Numbered from the stretch's first letter, positions 12,128-24,051 are shown. The stretch: DNA of 64,000 bases from Photobacterium proteolyticum (GCF_001939735.1 NZ_MJIL01000076.1:1-64000); one strand, 5' to 3'. Made by a program: numbers and translations. The notes: a model not told the origin generated them from the sequence alone.

Positions 12128-13841
12128 TTTAATCCCTTACCTCAAACTCTATCGCAAACACTGGTTTGGCCTGACACTCGGCATGCTGCTTGGATTGGCA
12201 ACCCTGCTGTCAGCCCTCAGCCTGCTGACGCTCTCAGGCTGGTTTATCGCCGCTTCTGCCGTAGCCGGACTGACTATTGCCCGGGAAACCTTTAACTACA
12301 TGCTACCGGGAGCCGGTGTACGGGGATTCTCGATGGCACGTACTGCCGGTCGCTGGGGCGAACGCGTAGTCAGCCACAACGCCACCTTCAAGCTACTTGC
12401 CGATCTGCGTCTGTTCTTCTTTCGCAAACTAACGCCGCTGATCCCCGGTCGCCAGGCAAACCTGCGGGATGCCGATTTGCTCAACCGCCTGGTTGCCGAC
12501 GTAGATGCTATGGACCATGTGTACCTGCGTCTTGTCAGCCCGCTGGTGATCGGCGTCATTGCCCTGCTGGCGATCACTGGCTTTCTGGCCTGGTTTGATC
12601 TTGTTATCGGCCTGACACTGGGCTTCATTCTATTGGCGCTGATGTTCACCCTGCCAGTTATCTTTTATCGGTTAGGTAAAACCAATGGCGAGGCACTGAC
12701 CTATGCCAAGGCCAACTATCGGGTAAAACTACTCGACTGGATCCAGGGCCATGCCGAACTGCTGCTGTTCAATGCCGAAGAGCGTTACCGTGAACAGGCT
12801 ATTGCCGAACAAGACGCCTTACTTGCTGCACAGCGCAAGATGGCAAGTCTTACCGGTCTTGCTAATGCGATCCTGATGGCAGCAACAGGCTGGACACTGG
12901 TCCTGATCACCTGGATTGCTGCTGACGGTATTGGCGGTGCAGCCCCCGATCCGTTTGTTGCCATGGTTGCCTTTGCCACCATGGCAAGCTTCGAGATCAT
13001 GATGCCAGTTGCCGGTGCTTTCCAATACCTGGGTCAGACATTGACCTCTGCCCGCCGCCTGAATGAGATTATTGAGGCGACACCGGACACACCGTTTGAT
13101 CCGAACGGTCATCAAGCGCAGGTCAACGGTGATATCAGTATTCGCAATATCAGCTACACCTACTACGGTAGCGACGAGCCGGTACTGAAAGATGTCTCTC
13201 TTGAACTGAAACAGGGTGAAAAACTGGCTCTGCTTGGCCGTACAGGCTGTGGCAAATCGACACTGCTGCAACTGCTGACCCGTAATTGGGATCCGCAGCA
13301 AGGCGACATCAGTATTGATGGTATCGCCCTGCCAGCATGGCACGAAGACTCACTGCGCCAGGCGATCACGGTCGTTAGCCAGCGAGTGGATGTCTTCAAT
13401 GGCTCGCTGCGTGAAAACCTTGTTCTTGCCAAGCCGGATGGCTCTGATGATGAATTCAGGGACGCACTGGCAAAAGTAGGTCTTGAGGCCCTGCTTGAAG
13501 GCAAGGGGCTGGATACCTGGCTGGGAGAAGGTGGCCGTCAGATTTCGGGGGGCGAACGCCGCCGGATCGGTATTGCCCGCGCGCTACTGCATGATGCGCC
13601 CATCCTGCTGATGGACGAACCAACCGAAGGGCTGGATCGCCGTACAGAGCAGCAGATCATCAAGCTGCTGCTTGATCATGCTAAAGACAAAACCGTGTTA
13701 TTCATCACCCACCGCCTTGTCGGATTGGATCAGATGGATCAGATTTGCCTGATGGATGAAGGGAAGATCATTGAGAGCGGGCAGCATGATAAGCTCTTGG
13801 CCGAAGGCGGCCGCTATGCCGAGCTGTGCAACCGGATCTAG
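12120..13841 (+). CDS. cydC: heterodimeric thiol ABC exporter subunit CydC
   Basis: Partner of CydD in the inner-membrane cysteine/glutathione exporter. It is 573 residues from the ATG at 12120 (MRDLIPYLKLYRKHWFG), which lies inside the end of cydD; the frame extends upstream within cydD but that part is not CydC-like. The membrane domain is followed by an ATPase with Walker A GRTGCGKSTL, signature ISGGERRR and Walker B ILLMDEPTEGLD. The stop codon TAG is itself the first TAG of a CTAGAAA tandem repeat. Confidence 0.95.
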   Translation: MRDLIPYLKLYRKHWFGLTLGMLLGLATLLSALSLLTLSGWFIAASAVAGLTIARETFNYMLPGAGVRGFSMARTAGRWGERVVSHNATFKLLADLRLFFFRKLTPLIPGRQANLRDADLLNRLVADVDAMDHVYLRLVSPLVIGVIALLAITGFLAWFDLVIGLTLGFILLALMFTLPVIFYRLGKTNGEALTYAKANYRVKLLDWIQGHAELLLFNAEERYREQAIAEQDALLAAQRKMASLTGLANAILMAATGWTLVLITWIAADGIGGAAPDPFVAMVAFATMASFEIMMPVAGAFQYLGQTLTSARRLNEIIEATPDTPFDPNGHQAQVNGDISIRNISYTYYGSDEPVLKDVSLELKQGEKLALLGRTGCGKSTLLQLLTRNWDPQQGDISIDGIALPAWHEDSLRQAITVVSQRVDVFNGSLRENLVLAKPDGSDDEFRDALAKVGLEALLEGKGLDTWLGEGGRQISGGERRRIGIARALLHDAPILLMDEPTEGLDRRTEQQIIKLLLDHAKDKTVLFITHRLVGLDQMDQICLMDEGKIIESGQHDKLLAEGGRYAELCNRI

Positions 13842-13879
13842 AAACTAGAAACTAGAAACTAGAAACTAGAAACTAGAAA
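13838..13879. repeat. six perfect CTAGAAA heptanucleotide repeats
   Basis: Six head-to-tail copies of CTAGAAA with no mismatch, beginning inside the last codons of cydC. The first unit supplies the cydC stop codon, and the 7-bp period puts TAG in successive frames. A terminator follows immediately. Confidence 0.97.
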
Positions 13880-13885
13880 AGATTA

Positions 13886-13919
13886 AGCGAGGGATGCAGG
13901 TCCCTCGCTTTTTTCGTTT
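13886..13919 (+). terminator. cydDC terminator
   Basis: AGCGAGGGA (13886-13894) pairs with TCCCTCGCT (13901-13909), loop TGCAGG, followed by TTTTTTCGTTTT. A strong rho-independent terminator directly after the CTAGAAA repeat. Confidence 0.92.
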
Positions 13920-13930
13920 TGAGCCTTAAG

Positions 13931-14392
13931 TTACAGAACCTTATCTACCCTGACCCCTTCGTCAAAATAAAGGATCCGCACACTGTCTCCGCGCTGGAAT
14001 ATCATTTGCCTGTCGACATCCTGAATCACATCGATGAGCCTGCCATCCTCCGCTTTAATCAACAGCTCAACCAATCGATAATCAACTACCTTCTGGACCG
14101 GTTGGCGGTTATGGGCAATACCGGCCCCGGCGACAACACCCACTGCGGTAGCTACTTCACGCCCGGTGCCACCACCGAACTGATTACCAATCAATCCTCC
14201 AACAACACCGCCAAGCAGGGTTTCCCACCCGTTGCGCTGGGAGTTAATGACCTCCTGATGAGAGATATAACGTACCGAATCGACATCACCGAACACGATT
14301 TTATTAACTGTACGGGCCTCGTTTCGGTTATATGGCGCAGCTGTCGCAACAAGAGGAAGCAATAGCAGTAACATTAAGAACTTTCTCATCAT
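13931..14392 (-). CDS. glycine-zipper (SlyB-like) envelope protein
   Basis: A 153-residue exported protein. A signal peptide (MMRKFLMLLLLLPLVATAA) ends in an AxA-type site; there is no lipobox cysteine, unlike true SlyB/Pcp lipoproteins. The middle, about residues 58-95, is a glycine-zipper 2TM segment (LLGGVVGGLIGNQFGGGTG), which in this family inserts into the outer membrane. The C-terminal part (VDYRLVELLIKAEDGRLIDVIQ) resembles the soluble domain of SlyB relatives. It is convergent with cydC and divergent from aat. The precise role is unknown; envelope integrity is an inference from the family. Confidence 0.82.
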   Translation of the reverse strand: MMRKFLMLLLLLPLVATAAPYNRNEARTVNKIVFGDVDSVRYISHQEVINSQRNGWETLLGGVVGGLIGNQFGGGTGREVATAVGVVAGAGIAHNRQPVQKVVDYRLVELLIKAEDGRLIDVIQDVDRQMIFQRGDSVRILYFDEGVRVDKVL

Positions 14393-14475
14393 ATAATTTC
14401 CTCAGTGGGGGTAACTGTATCTCTAGCTACCTATATTATTTATTCTTGTATTAAGCACCAACGACTACAGTACTT

Positions 14476-15180
14476 ATGGCTATCTATCTGCCGGAACTCG
14501 ATCCGGTCAATACACAGTTTCCGGTGGCGGAAACCGCCCTGGACGACCCCAACGGACTGCTGGCATTTGGCGGCGACCTGAGACCTGAGCGCCTGCTCTC
14601 TGCCTATCGCCAGGGTATTTTTCCCTGGTATTCAGAAGGTGAGCCCATCCTCTGGTGGAGCCCGGCCCCGCGTGCCGTCTTCCTTCCCGATAAATTCAGG
14701 CCAAGCAAAAGCTTACGCAAGTTTTTCCGAAAATCAGGGTACCAAGTCACCCTGAACAAAGCCTGTCACGATGTGATTCGCCTGTGCGCCGACAGCCGTG
14801 GCCCGGAAGAAACCTGGATCACTGCCGATATGATGCAGGCATACCAGGTCATGCATAACCTCGGCTACTGTCATTCAGTAGAAGTATGGCAGGACAGCAC
14901 CCTCGTAGGCGGACTCTACGGAATTCAGATTGGTACTGTGTTCTGCGGCGAGTCAATGTTTTCCCTGGCCGATAATGCATCTAAAATTGCCTTGTGGCTC
15001 TTCTGTCAGCATTTTCACGCTCACGGCGGCACGCTGATTGACTGTCAGATCATGAATGATCACTTAGCTTCGCTAGGGGCGGTTGAGATAGAACGTTCTC
15101 CATTTATGCAATTTTTGCAACAGCAAAGAGATGCCATACTAGAAGAAAGCTGTTACCAACCTCGGGAGCTGCATCAGTAA
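14476..15180 (+). CDS. aat: leucyl/phenylalanyl-tRNA--protein transferase
   Basis: Transfers Leu or Phe from aminoacyl-tRNA to proteins with N-terminal Arg or Lys, creating a primary N-degron for ClpS/ClpAP. The 234-residue protein shows family blocks DPNGLLAFGGDL, YRQGIFPWYSEGEPILWWSP, GLYGIQIGTVFCGESMFS and LIDCQIMNDHLASLGA. It is followed after only 4 bases by bpt and shortly after by infA, with clpA-clpS on the opposite strand, so most of the N-end-rule pathway is gathered here. Confidence 0.96.
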   Translation: MAIYLPELDPVNTQFPVAETALDDPNGLLAFGGDLRPERLLSAYRQGIFPWYSEGEPILWWSPAPRAVFLPDKFRPSKSLRKFFRKSGYQVTLNKACHDVIRLCADSRGPEETWITADMMQAYQVMHNLGYCHSVEVWQDSTLVGGLYGIQIGTVFCGESMFSLADNASKIALWLFCQHFHAHGGTLIDCQIMNDHLASLGAVEIERSPFMQFLQQQRDAILEESCYQPRELHQ

Positions 15181-15184
15181 ACTC

Positions 15185-15883
15185 ATGACCAGCTATAACA
15201 AACTGTCACTAAGAATCGGTCTGACCCCGACTTCAGATTGTAACTACCTGCCCGGAGAACAGGAGCAGCTAGGCGTGGTCATGGATCACCAGTGGATGAC
15301 ACCATTAGGTTATGGTGTGCTTATTGCCTCAGGCTATCGACGCAGTGGTAATGCACTATACCGGCCGATGTGCCAATCCTGTCAGGCTTGTACGCCGCTA
15401 CGTGTCGACTGTGAGCAGTTTGCTCCGTCGAAAAGTCAAAAGCGCCAGCTGAACCAGATGAAGAAGCTACGTTGGGAGTTTAAGCCCAACCTTGACCCCG
15501 ACTGGTTTGCTCTTTACGAACGATATATCCGTCTGCGGCATGCCGGGGGAACTATGTACCCGGCCAACAAAGAGCAATTCTTTGACTTTTGCACCGCCGC
15601 CTGGATGGATACCTTGTTTTTACACGTCTATGAGGACAACAAGTTAATTGCCGTCGCCATCACAGATGTCTTTGATGATGCACTCAGCGCCGTCTACAGT
15701 TTCTTTGAGCCGGAATCTTCACTCTCACTCGGTACACTCTGCGTGCTGTACCAGATCCAATACGGCAGACAAACCGGCAGAAAGTGGCTCTACCCCGGTT
15801 ATCAGATAGATCGCTGCAAGGCCATGAACTACAAAGTTCGCTTCAAGCCCTACCAGAAGCTGATCGATGGTTGCTGGCAATAG
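15185..15883 (+). CDS. bpt: aspartate/glutamate leucyltransferase (ATE1/Bpt family)
   Basis: Adds Leu to proteins with N-terminal Asp or Glu, making them substrates for ClpS. The 232-residue protein has the ATE N-terminal cysteine region (SDCNYLPGEQEQLG, then MCQSCQACTPLRV) and the C-terminal GNAT-like transferase fold with YSFFEPE, SLGTLCVLYQI and YPGYQIDRC. Escherichia coli lacks this enzyme, while Vibrio species have it. The tight junction with aat suggests co-transcription. Older annotations call it arginyltransferase; bacterial members characterised so far transfer leucine. Confidence 0.94.
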   Translation: MTSYNKLSLRIGLTPTSDCNYLPGEQEQLGVVMDHQWMTPLGYGVLIASGYRRSGNALYRPMCQSCQACTPLRVDCEQFAPSKSQKRQLNQMKKLRWEFKPNLDPDWFALYERYIRLRHAGGTMYPANKEQFFDFCTAAWMDTLFLHVYEDNKLIAVAITDVFDDALSAVYSFFEPESSLSLGTLCVLYQIQYGRQTGRKWLYPGYQIDRCKAMNYKVRFKPYQKLIDGCWQ

Positions 15884-16071
15884 GCCATCGATTATCTATA
15901 TTAGCGCTCTGATTCGTCTCAGAATCTGATAAAAAAACGAGAAAATACGTTTTAATACGTCACAATAGCTGACAAAGGGTAACGGCAAGGGTAAAATTGC
16001 GGCCTAAACTTTACACTCAAACAGTTTCAAGGCATTATCCGGCCCGATCAGAAGCACGGCTGGTAGCCTAA

Positions 16072-16299
<228 letters not shown>

Positions 16300-16327
16300 T
16301 CTTAATCCAAGATTAAAGAATGCAAAT

Positions 16328-16358
16328 AAAACCCGGCCTGTGTGTCGGGTTTTATTTT
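16328..16358 (+). terminator. infA terminator
   Basis: AAAACCCG (16328-16335) pairs with CGGGTTTT (16346-16353) and runs into TATTTTT. Confidence 0.8.
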
Positions 16359-16365
16359 TCTGCCA

Positions 16366-16402
16366 GATAAAAAATAACCGCCTGATGGCGGTTATTTTGT
16401 AC
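16366..16402 (-). terminator. clpA terminator
   Basis: A perfect 12-bp stem, AAAATAACCGCC (16371-16382) with GGCGGTTATTTT (16387-16398), loop TGAT. T-rich on both outer sides, so it can serve clpA (minus) and back up infA (plus). Confidence 0.88.
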
Positions 16403-16417
16403 AAAGAACGCTAGCAC

Positions 16418-18682
16418 TTAGTGGGCTGGTTCCATTTCACTGCTGAACTGGAAGTCCAATTCGTCATTGACGATATCAACTCGTACCGAGCCGCCGTTTA
16501 CCAGGCAACCAAACAGCAACTCGTTTGCCATCGGTTTCTTCAGGTTATCCTGAATAACACGGGCCATCGGGCGGGCGCCCATTGCTTTGTCATACCCTTT
16601 GTTCGCCAGCCACTCACGGGCTTCGGACGACACTTCCATCGATACGCCACGGGCATCCAACTGGGCCTGCAGCTCAACGATGAATTTATCAACCACTTGC
16701 GAGATAACATCTTTCTCAAGATGATTGAACCAGATAATGCCATCAAGACGGTTACGGAACTCAGGGGTAAAGATACGCTTGATTTCCGACATCGCATCCA
16801 GGCTGTGATCCTGCTGAATCAGGCCAATTGACTTACGTACTGTCTCTTTCACACCGGCATTGGTTGTCATCACCAAAATCACATTACGGAAGTCCGCCTT
16901 GCGACCATTGTTATCAGTCAGCGTACCGTTATCCATCACCTGCAACAGCAGGTTGAACACATCCGGGTGCGCCTTCTCGATCTCGTCCAGCAGGACGACA
17001 GCATGCGGGTTCTTGATAACGGCATCGGTCAGTAAACCACCCTGGTCATACCCTACGTAGCCCGGAGGTGCACCGATCAAACGGCTTACCGTATGGCGCT
17101 CCATGTACTCGGACATATCAAAGCGCAGTAACTCGATGCCGAGCGTTCGTGCCAACTGTACCGTTACCTCGGTTTTACCGACCCCTGTCGGGCCAGCAAA
17201 CAGGAAGGAACCCACAGGCTTATTATCAGCACCCAGACCTGCACGGCTCAACTTGATAGCTTCCGTCAACACGTCGATAGCAGGATCCTGGCCGAACACC
17301 AGCATTTTTAGCTTGTTATCAAGTTTCTGCAAGACATCACGATCACTTGATGATACCGACTTCTCGGGAATACGCGCCATCTTGGCAATCATTGCCTCGA
17401 TATCACTGACATTGACGGTTTTCTTACGACGGCTGGCCGGAGCCAAGCGACAACGCGCACCCGCCTCGTCAATCACATCAATGGCCTTGTCCGGCAGATG
17501 ACGTTCATTAATGTATTTCGCCGACAGCTCAACGGCCGCACGAATGGCCTTATTGGTAAAGCGTACCTCATGGTGCGCTTCGTATTTAGGTTTCAACCCC
17601 ATCAGGATCTTGGTGGTATCGTCCAGCGACGGCTCGACAATATCAATCTTCTGGAAGCGACGTGAGAGTGCCCGCTCCTTCTCGAAGATATTGCTGTATT
17701 CCTGATAGGTCGTCGACCCCATGCAGCGAATTTTACCACTGCTCAGCAATGGCTTGATGAGGTTAGCGGCATCAACCTGGCCACCAGAGGCAGCACCAGC
17801 ACCGATAATGGTGTGGATCTCGTCAATGAAGAGCACCGCGTGGTCTTCTTTTTCCAGCTGCTTCAAAATGCCTTTGAAGCGCTTCTCGAAGTCACCCCGG
17901 TATTTGGTACCGGCAAGCAGGGAACCAATATCCAGCGAGTAAATGACGCAGTCTTTGATAATGTCCGGCACCTGGCCTTCAACAATACGCCATGCCAGCC
18001 CTTCGGCGATGGCAGTCTTACCGACCCCAGCTTCACCTACCAGCAACGGATTGTTTTTACGGCGGCGGCACAGAACCTGTACGGTACGCTCAAGCTCGTG
18101 GTCTCGGCCAATCAACGGGTCGATTCCGCCAGCACGGGCCAGTTGGTTCAGGTTGGTCGCAAAGTTTTCTAGCTTATCTTCGGAATTCTGCTCGGCACGC
18201 GGTTCATCCCCGCCCACATCAGAACCGTTCAGGTCATCGTTATCGCTGTCTTTGACTGTGCCATGAGAAATAAAGTTAACCACGTCAAGGCGGCTAATAT
18301 CACTCTTCTTAAGTAAGTAGGCTGCGTGGGACTCCTGCTCGCTGAAAATGGCAACCAGCACATTGGCACCGGTAACTTCACTGCGGCCGGAGGATTGGAC
18401 GTGGAACACGGCACGCTGCAGCACGCGCTGGAAACTCAGTGTAGGCTGTGTCTCGCGGCTTTCATCATCAGCCGGGATCAGCGGTGTCGTTTGTTCAATA
18501 AACGAATCGAGCTCTTTACGCAATGTATCCAAATCAGCTCGACAAGCCAGCAACGCCTCTTGCGCTGCCGCATTATCTAACAATGCCAAGAGCAGATGCT
18601 CAACAGTCATAAACTCATGGCGTTTTTCCCTTGCTCTTGCGAATGCACCGTTCAGACTTGCTTCAAGTTCTTTGTTTAGCAT
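16418..18682 (-). CDS. clpA: ATP-dependent Clp protease ATP-binding subunit ClpA
   Basis: AAA+ unfoldase that feeds substrates, including N-degron proteins delivered by ClpS, into ClpP. The 754-residue protein has an N-terminal Clp repeat domain (residues 1-145, docking for ClpS), D1 with Walker [14 protein letters not shown] near residue 215, and D2 with Walker [10 protein letters not shown] near residue 495. The ClpP-contact loop is KSIGLIQ. ClpS is encoded 47 bases upstream, the usual clpS-clpA operon. Confidence 0.97.
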   Translation of the reverse strand: MLNKELEASLNGAFARAREKRHEFMTVEHLLLALLDNAAAQEALLACRADLDTLRKELDSFIEQTTPLIPADDESRETQPTLSFQRVLQRAVFHVQSSGRSEVTGANVLVAIFSEQESHAAYLLKKSDISRLDVVNFISHGTVKDSDNDDLNGSDVGGDEPRAEQNSEDKLENFATNLNQLARAGGIDPLIGRDHELERTVQVLCRRRKNNPLLVGEAGVGKTAIAEGLAWRIVEGQVPDIIKDCVIYSLDIGSLLAGTKYRGDFEKRFKGILKQLEKEDHAVLFIDEIHTIIGAGAASGGQVDAANLIKPLLSSGKIRCMGSTTYQEYSNIFEKERALSRRFQKIDIVEPSLDDTTKILMGLKPKYEAHHEVRFTNKAIRAAVELSAKYINERHLPDKAIDVIDEAGARCRLAPASRRKKTVNVSDIEAMIAKMARIPEKSVSSSDRDVLQKLDNKLKMLVFGQDPAIDVLTEAIKLSRAGLGADNKPVGSFLFAGPTGVGKTEVTVQLARTLGIELLRFDMSEYMERHTVSRLIGAPPGYVGYDQGGLLTDAVIKNPHAVVLLDEIEKAHPDVFNLLLQVMDNGTLTDNNGRKADFRNVILVMTTNAGVKETVRKSIGLIQQDHSLDAMSEIKRIFTPEFRNRLDGIIWFNHLEKDVISQVVDKFIVELQAQLDARGVSMEVSSEAREWLANKGYDKAMGARPMARVIQDNLKKPMANELLFGCLVNGGSVRVDIVNDELDFQFSSEMEPAH

Positions 18683-18729
18683 AAGGCACCTCCCCTAAAT
18701 ACCACTCAAAATGGTGTGCCGGAAAAAGT

Positions 18730-19050
18730 TCAAGCTTTTTCCTTCGTACACAGTAGCGGATGTTCATGCTCCCTCGCATACATCATCACTTGTGCCACCT
18801 TCGTCTCGGCGACTTCAGCGGTAAAGGTTCCACATACTGCTTTCCCTTCGTAATGCACAGTAAGCATCAACTGTGTGGCTTTCTCCAGATCCATGGAGAA
18901 GAACTTCTGTAACACTTCTATCACAAAATCCATCGGAGTGTAATCATCATTGTTTAAAATAACTTTATACATCGATGGTGGCTTAACCTGAGTATCCTCC
19001 TCGTCTAGTACGTCAGACTCAGGAATAATCCATTCATATAACTTGCTCAT
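18730..19050 (-). CDS. clpS: ClpA adaptor protein ClpS
   Basis: N-recognin that binds N-terminal Leu, Phe, Trp or Tyr and hands the protein to ClpA. The 106-residue product has the core [20 protein letters not shown], in which the DD and the following Tyr-Thr-Pro-Met residues shape the binding pocket, and the ClpA-contacting [12 protein letters not shown]. It is divergent from cspD and first in the clpS-clpA operon. Confidence 0.96.
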   Translation of the reverse strand: MSKLYEWIIPESDVLDEEDTQVKPPSMYKVILNNDDYTPMDFVIEVLQKFFSMDLEKATQLMLTVHYEGKAVCGTFTAEVAETKVAQVMMYAREHEHPLLCTKEKA

Positions 19051-19276
19051 AATCTCATCTTAGTCATTTGTTCAAGGGCTTGCTACATCATCTGCATAGA
19101 AACAAGGATTTTATGAAAATGTTATAGTATGCACTTGACTGTCTAGCTCTTTTTACTAAAGTGTAACCTGTAGTAGATAATAACTGCATCAAAATAGCAT
19201 TAGTATGCAAGTCGTGGTAAAAAGGAACGGCATACTAATGCAAAATGGATCTTGAATGCAAAGAGGGATGTAAAGC

Positions 19277-19498
19277 ATGGCAACAGGTACAGTTAAATGG
19301 TTCAATAACGCAAAAGGCTTCGGTTTCATTTGCCCTGAAAGTGGCGAAGGCGATATTTTTGCACACTATTCAACTATCCAAATGGATGGATACCGCACTC
19401 TCAAGGCTGGCCAGCAGGTCAACTACACTGTCGAGACGGGTCCTAAGGGTTTCCATGCCAGAGAGATAGTCCCTGTCGAAGGTGAAGTGGTGAAATAA
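19277..19498 (+). CDS. cspD: cold-shock-like protein CspD
   Basis: Single-stranded nucleic-acid-binding OB-fold protein; CspD of Escherichia coli is a stationary-phase inhibitor of replication. The 73-residue protein has RNP1 KGFGFI and RNP2-like DIFAHY, and the CspD-type tail GPKGFHAREIVPVEGEVVK. A GAGGGATG-type ribosome-binding site precedes the ATG. Its position divergent from clpS is conserved in enterobacteria and vibrios, supporting cspD over other csp genes. Confidence 0.94.
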   Translation: MATGTVKWFNNAKGFGFICPESGEGDIFAHYSTIQMDGYRTLKAGQQVNYTVETGPKGFHAREIVPVEGEVVK

Positions 19499-19527
19499 CC
19501 CACGCTCAACTTTGTACATCAATTTCT

Positions 19528-19554
19528 AAGGTGAGCCGAGGCTCGCCTTTTTTA
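19528..19554 (+). terminator. cspD terminator
   Basis: AAGGTGAGCC (19528-19537) pairs with GGCTCGCCTT (19540-19549), one T-G pair, then TTTTTT. Confidence 0.82.
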
Positions 19555-19853
19555 TTGTCGCCTCAAACCTGCTACTCCGCCGCTCACTTTTCATACTACG
19601 CCATCTTATCCGGGCCTGTTTAGCTCATGCCTAAAGTGAATAGTTACTGAATAAAGCAACCTCACCACTATTAACATTTCTATTAACAATCACACGTTCT
19701 TTGCAGCCTTATCTTCTATCATAAGCTAAAAAAACGCTGACGAACATCTTGCGCCGATAACCCTATACCAGAAATGAGGAGCTCGACAGCTGTTTCAGGG
19801 AGTTACAAACAAAGCGGCTAACCGTCACAAAATAGCTAAACGGCTCCAATAAA
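19555..19853. other. intergenic region between cspD and icd, no gene seen
   Basis: About 300 bases lying between two convergent terminators. No open frame with a ribosome-binding site and no clear palindrome was found. Confidence 0.45.
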
Positions 19854-19880
19854 AAAGGCTCAGCCGAAGCTGAGCCTTTG
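19851..19880 (-). terminator. icd terminator
   Basis: AAAGGCTCAGC (19854-19864) pairs with GCTGAGCCTTT (19869-19879) around CGAA. The minus-strand read-out continues into TTTTTT. Confidence 0.9.
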
Positions 19881-19904
19881 TCCTATCCGTATGGATATAT
19901 TTGA

Positions 19905-21158
19905 TTACTTCATCTGCTCGATCATGTCATCGGCAAACTCAGAACACTTACGCAGTGTTGCACCTTCCATCTGGCGCTCAAAATCGTAAGTCACAGTCTT
20001 ATTACTGATTGCCGCTTCCATTGAGCTGATAATCAGATCTGCCGCTTCAGTCCAACCTAGGTGGCGAAGCATCATTTCTGCAGACAAGATCAGTGAACCT
20101 GGGTTAACTTTATCCTGACCGGCATACTTAGGTGCAGTACCGTGAGTAGCTTCGAACAGCGCCACACCATCACCGATGTTTGCACCCGGAGCAATACCGA
20201 TACCACCAACCTGAGCGGCTAATGCATCAGAAACGTAGTCACCGTTTAGGTTCATCGTTGCAATCACATCATACTCCGCAGGACGAAGCAGGATTTGCTG
20301 CAGGAAGGCATCAGCGATGCTGTCCTTGATAACGATCTCTTTGCCCGTATTAGGGTTCTTCAGAGTCATCCAAGGGCCGCCATCTAGTAGCTCAGCACCG
20401 AATTCCGCTGCCACTTCGTAACCCCAATCTTTGAAGGCACCTTCGGTGAACTTCATGATGTTACCTTTGTGAACCAGCGTCAGAGAGTCACGATCGTTAT
20501 CGATAGTGTACTGCAGTGCTGCACGGACAAGACGTTTAGTACCTTCTTCAGAGACAGGTTTGATACCTACACCACACTGCTGTGGGAAACGGATCTTAGT
20601 AGCACCCATTTCGTCTTGCAGGAACTTGATAACTTTGTCTGCTTCATCGGTACCCGCCTGGAATTCAACACCGGCATAGATATCTTCCGAGTTTTCACGG
20701 TAGATAACCATATCCGTTAGATCTGGGCGTTTAAGAGGACTTGGTACGCCGTCAAAATAGCGAACAGGACGCGCACAGATGTACAGGTCTAGTTCTTGGC
20801 GTAGAGCAACGTTAAGTGAACGAATACCACCACCTACAGGAGTGGTTAGCGGGCCTTTGATGGCCACTTTATATTCGCGAATGAAATCTAAAGTTTCTTG
20901 CGGTAACCATGCGTCTTCGCCGTATACCTGAGTTGATTTCTCACCTGTGTAGATTTCCATCCACTCAATTTTACGGTCACCTGCATAGGCTTTTTCTACC
21001 GCCGCATCGACAACTTTGATCATAGCAGGGCTTACATCAACACCGATACCATCGCCTTCGATGTATGGAATTACCGGGTTGTTAGGAACGACCAGTTTAC
21101 CTTCTGCGTCAAGAGTAATCTTCTGACCTTCAACTGGTACAACTACTTTACTATCCAT
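19905..21158 (-). CDS. icd: NADP-dependent isocitrate dehydrogenase
   Basis: Oxidative decarboxylation of isocitrate to 2-oxoglutarate in the TCA cycle. The 417-residue length matches the Escherichia coli-type enzyme. The phosphorylatable serine region is [13 protein letters not shown] near residue 113, the substrate-binding arginines follow in that block and in [10 protein letters not shown], and the NADP/metal part includes [19 protein letters not shown]. The ATG has AGGAGA upstream. It is divergent from rluE, an arrangement also seen in enterobacteria (icd-rluE-mnmA-hflD-purB). Confidence 0.97.
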   Translation of the reverse strand: MDSKVVVPVEGQKITLDAEGKLVVPNNPVIPYIEGDGIGVDVSPAMIKVVDAAVEKAYAGDRKIEWMEIYTGEKSTQVYGEDAWLPQETLDFIREYKVAIKGPLTTPVGGGIRSLNVALRQELDLYICARPVRYFDGVPSPLKRPDLTDMVIYRENSEDIYAGVEFQAGTDEADKVIKFLQDEMGATKIRFPQQCGVGIKPVSEEGTKRLVRAALQYTIDNDRDSLTLVHKGNIMKFTEGAFKDWGYEVAAEFGAELLDGGPWMTLKNPNTGKEIVIKDSIADAFLQQILLRPAEYDVIATMNLNGDYVSDALAAQVGGIGIAPGANIGDGVALFEATHGTAPKYAGQDKVNPGSLILSAEMMLRHLGWTEAADLIISSMEAAISNKTVTYDFERQMEGATLRKCSEFADDMIEQMK

Positions 21159-21300
21159 TTAAATCTCCTAGCGTCCATTTGTTATCTTTTTGTAAGATGC
21201 GGGCAAATCATACTTGAAATTTTATCGATACGCCACTCGGGTTGTTTTTAGCGTATAATAGGCGGGTCAATTTAGTCACCCCCAGCACAGCACGCTATTT

Positions 21301-21945
21301 ATGAAGCCAAACACCTCGTCACGTCAACCGACACGTTCTAATAATGAGCGTAGAGCATCAAGAAAATATAATAAACCCAAACGCCCTCGCGGCCCGCAAA
21401 AGATCATATTATTTAACAAACCTTATAACGTTTTGACCCAGTTTAGTGGCGAACCGGGAGATAAAACACTGTCTGATTACGTCCCGGTGAAGGACGTTTA
21501 CCCCGCAGGAAGACTTGATAAAGACAGCGAAGGTTTATTGGTTCTGACCAATGACGGCGTACTCCAGGCCCGCCTCACGCAGCCAAAGTCCAAGCAACCA
21601 AAAATATACTGGGTACAGGTCGAAGGCGATCCAAACGAAGAACAGCTAGACCAGCTCCGAAAAGGCGTTACGCTAAAAGACGGCCCGACCTTGCCGGCGC
21701 AGGTTGAGCGTATTGAGCACCCCGACATCTGGGACCGCAATCCGCCAATCCGTGAGCGGAAAAATATTCCGACCACCTGGCTGGCTATCACCTTAAAAGA
21801 GGGGCGAAATCGCCAGGTACGCCGTATGACGGCACATATCGGTTTTCCGACCCTGCGACTCATCCGCCACAAAATGGCCAGCTGGACTGTCGAAGGCCTC
21901 GCCCCGGGCGAGTGGCGAGAGGTCAAGCTTTCGCAAACCGCCTAA
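21301..21945 (+). CDS. rluE: 23S rRNA pseudouridine(2457) synthase
   Basis: RsuA-family pseudouridine synthase. The catalytic aspartate lies in [20 protein letters not shown], with further family motifs [13 protein letters not shown] and [24 protein letters not shown]. At 214 residues it lacks the N-terminal S4 domain found in RsuA and RluB and instead has a short basic Asn/Arg-rich tail (residues 1-33), as in RluE. The locus next to icd supports the RluE assignment. Confidence 0.93.
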   Translation: MKPNTSSRQPTRSNNERRASRKYNKPKRPRGPQKIILFNKPYNVLTQFSGEPGDKTLSDYVPVKDVYPAGRLDKDSEGLLVLTNDGVLQARLTQPKSKQPKIYWVQVEGDPNEEQLDQLRKGVTLKDGPTLPAQVERIEHPDIWDRNPPIRERKNIPTTWLAITLKEGRNRQVRRMTAHIGFPTLRLIRHKMASWTVEGLAPGEWREVKLSQTA

Positions 21946-22049
21946 CCATAGCTTTGCCGGCAGTCGGAACCACAACTGCCGGCCTAAAACACTTTCTCAG
22001 GCTTCCCCACAAAAAACGACACCGAAAAAGCTACACATTCCCCCCGGGT

Positions 22050-22086
22050 TCATCTATGATACGCACCACAAAGCAAACGTTTGCGT
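22050..22086 (+). promoter_or_regulatory. PurR-like operator and candidate promoter of mnmA-hflD-purB
   Basis: AAGCAAACGTTTGCGT at 22071-22086 differs from the PurR consensus ACGCAAACGTTTGCGT at one base and is palindromic in its core. A TATGAT hexamer at 22055-22060 would place a transcription start just before the site, so PurR bound here would block the promoter. It is about 220 bases upstream of mnmA, with purB last in the unit. Other LacI-family regulators have similar cores. Confidence 0.72.
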
Positions 22087-22288
22087 CAACATCTCAAGTC
22101 GGAGGTCAAACGGCTGGCAGCAGCACAATTTTGCAATGATATTGTCGTTTATAACGTTCTTTTTGAATCCATTTCCGGATATCTGGTCGGTAATTTAAAA
22201 AGACGATAAAATTATTAAAGTGTGATTCTGCTCTCGCTCTGTTTCGCGAAAAAGGTTTCTGTTAGAATTGCGCCCTTAACACTATTAA

Positions 22289-23419
<1,131 letters not shown>

Positions 23420-23433
23420 GGGAGTTGTCGCAC

Positions 23434-24051
23434 GTGGCACAAACTTTATATGACCGTACTATCGCGTTTGCCGGCATTTGCCAGGCTGTGAAACTAGTTC
23501 AGCAGACTGCCCGTGACGGCACTTGCGATCGCGATGCATTGGAAGCCTGTTTAAACAGTATCGTCGTTACAGACCCTTCCAACACGATTGAAATCTTCGG
23601 CTGTGAGTCCAATCTGCGTATTGGCCTTGAAACACTATCTGCCGAGATTGACAGCACACCGTCTGGAAACGAGATCACCCGTTATCTAGTCAGTGTCATG
23701 GCATTGGAGCGTAAGCTATCGAGTCGTCGTGACAGCATGGCACAATTAGGCGATCGCATTGATACCGCCAAGCGCCAGATTGATCATTTCGAATTGCTCG
23801 ATGATCAAATGGTGAGCAACTTAGCCAATATTTACCTGGATATCATCAGCCCACTCGGGCCGCGGATCCAGGTAACCGGTACACCGGCTCACCTGCAGCA
23901 ACAAAACGTACAGCATAAAGTACGGGCCTTGCTGCTTGCTGCGGTACGCGGAGCTGTCCTCTGGCGCCAGGTAGGCGGTAAACGCCGCCACCTGATTTTT
24001 GGCCGCAAACAGATGGTCGAGCAGGCAAAAATCTTACTTGCGCGCAGCTAA
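23434..24051 (+). CDS. hflD: high-frequency lysogenization protein HflD homolog
   Basis: All-helical protein peripherally associated with the inner membrane; in Escherichia coli it binds lambda CII. Its core function in bacteria without lambda is unclear. I start at GTG 23434 (205 residues, [24 protein letters not shown]), because GGAG lies nine bases before it; the frame also allows TTG at 23425, but that codon abuts the GGAG. The C-terminus ends with LRQVGG-like [20 protein letters not shown]. It sits between mnmA and purB as in enterobacteria. Confidence 0.94.
   Translation: MAQTLYDRTIAFAGICQAVKLVQQTARDGTCDRDALEACLNSIVVTDPSNTIEIFGCESNLRIGLETLSAEIDSTPSGNEITRYLVSVMALERKLSSRRDSMAQLGDRIDTAKRQIDHFELLDDQMVSNLANIYLDIISPLGPRIQVTGTPAHLQQQNVQHKVRALLLAAVRGAVLWRQVGGKRRHLIFGRKQMVEQAKILLARS

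Noticed and set aside
13838..13879. CRISPR array
   Set aside because: Seven-base units with no spacers; a simple tandem repeat.
13919..14365. 148-codon plus-strand frame
   Set aside because: Antisense shadow of the glycine-zipper gene, which has a signal peptide and family motifs.
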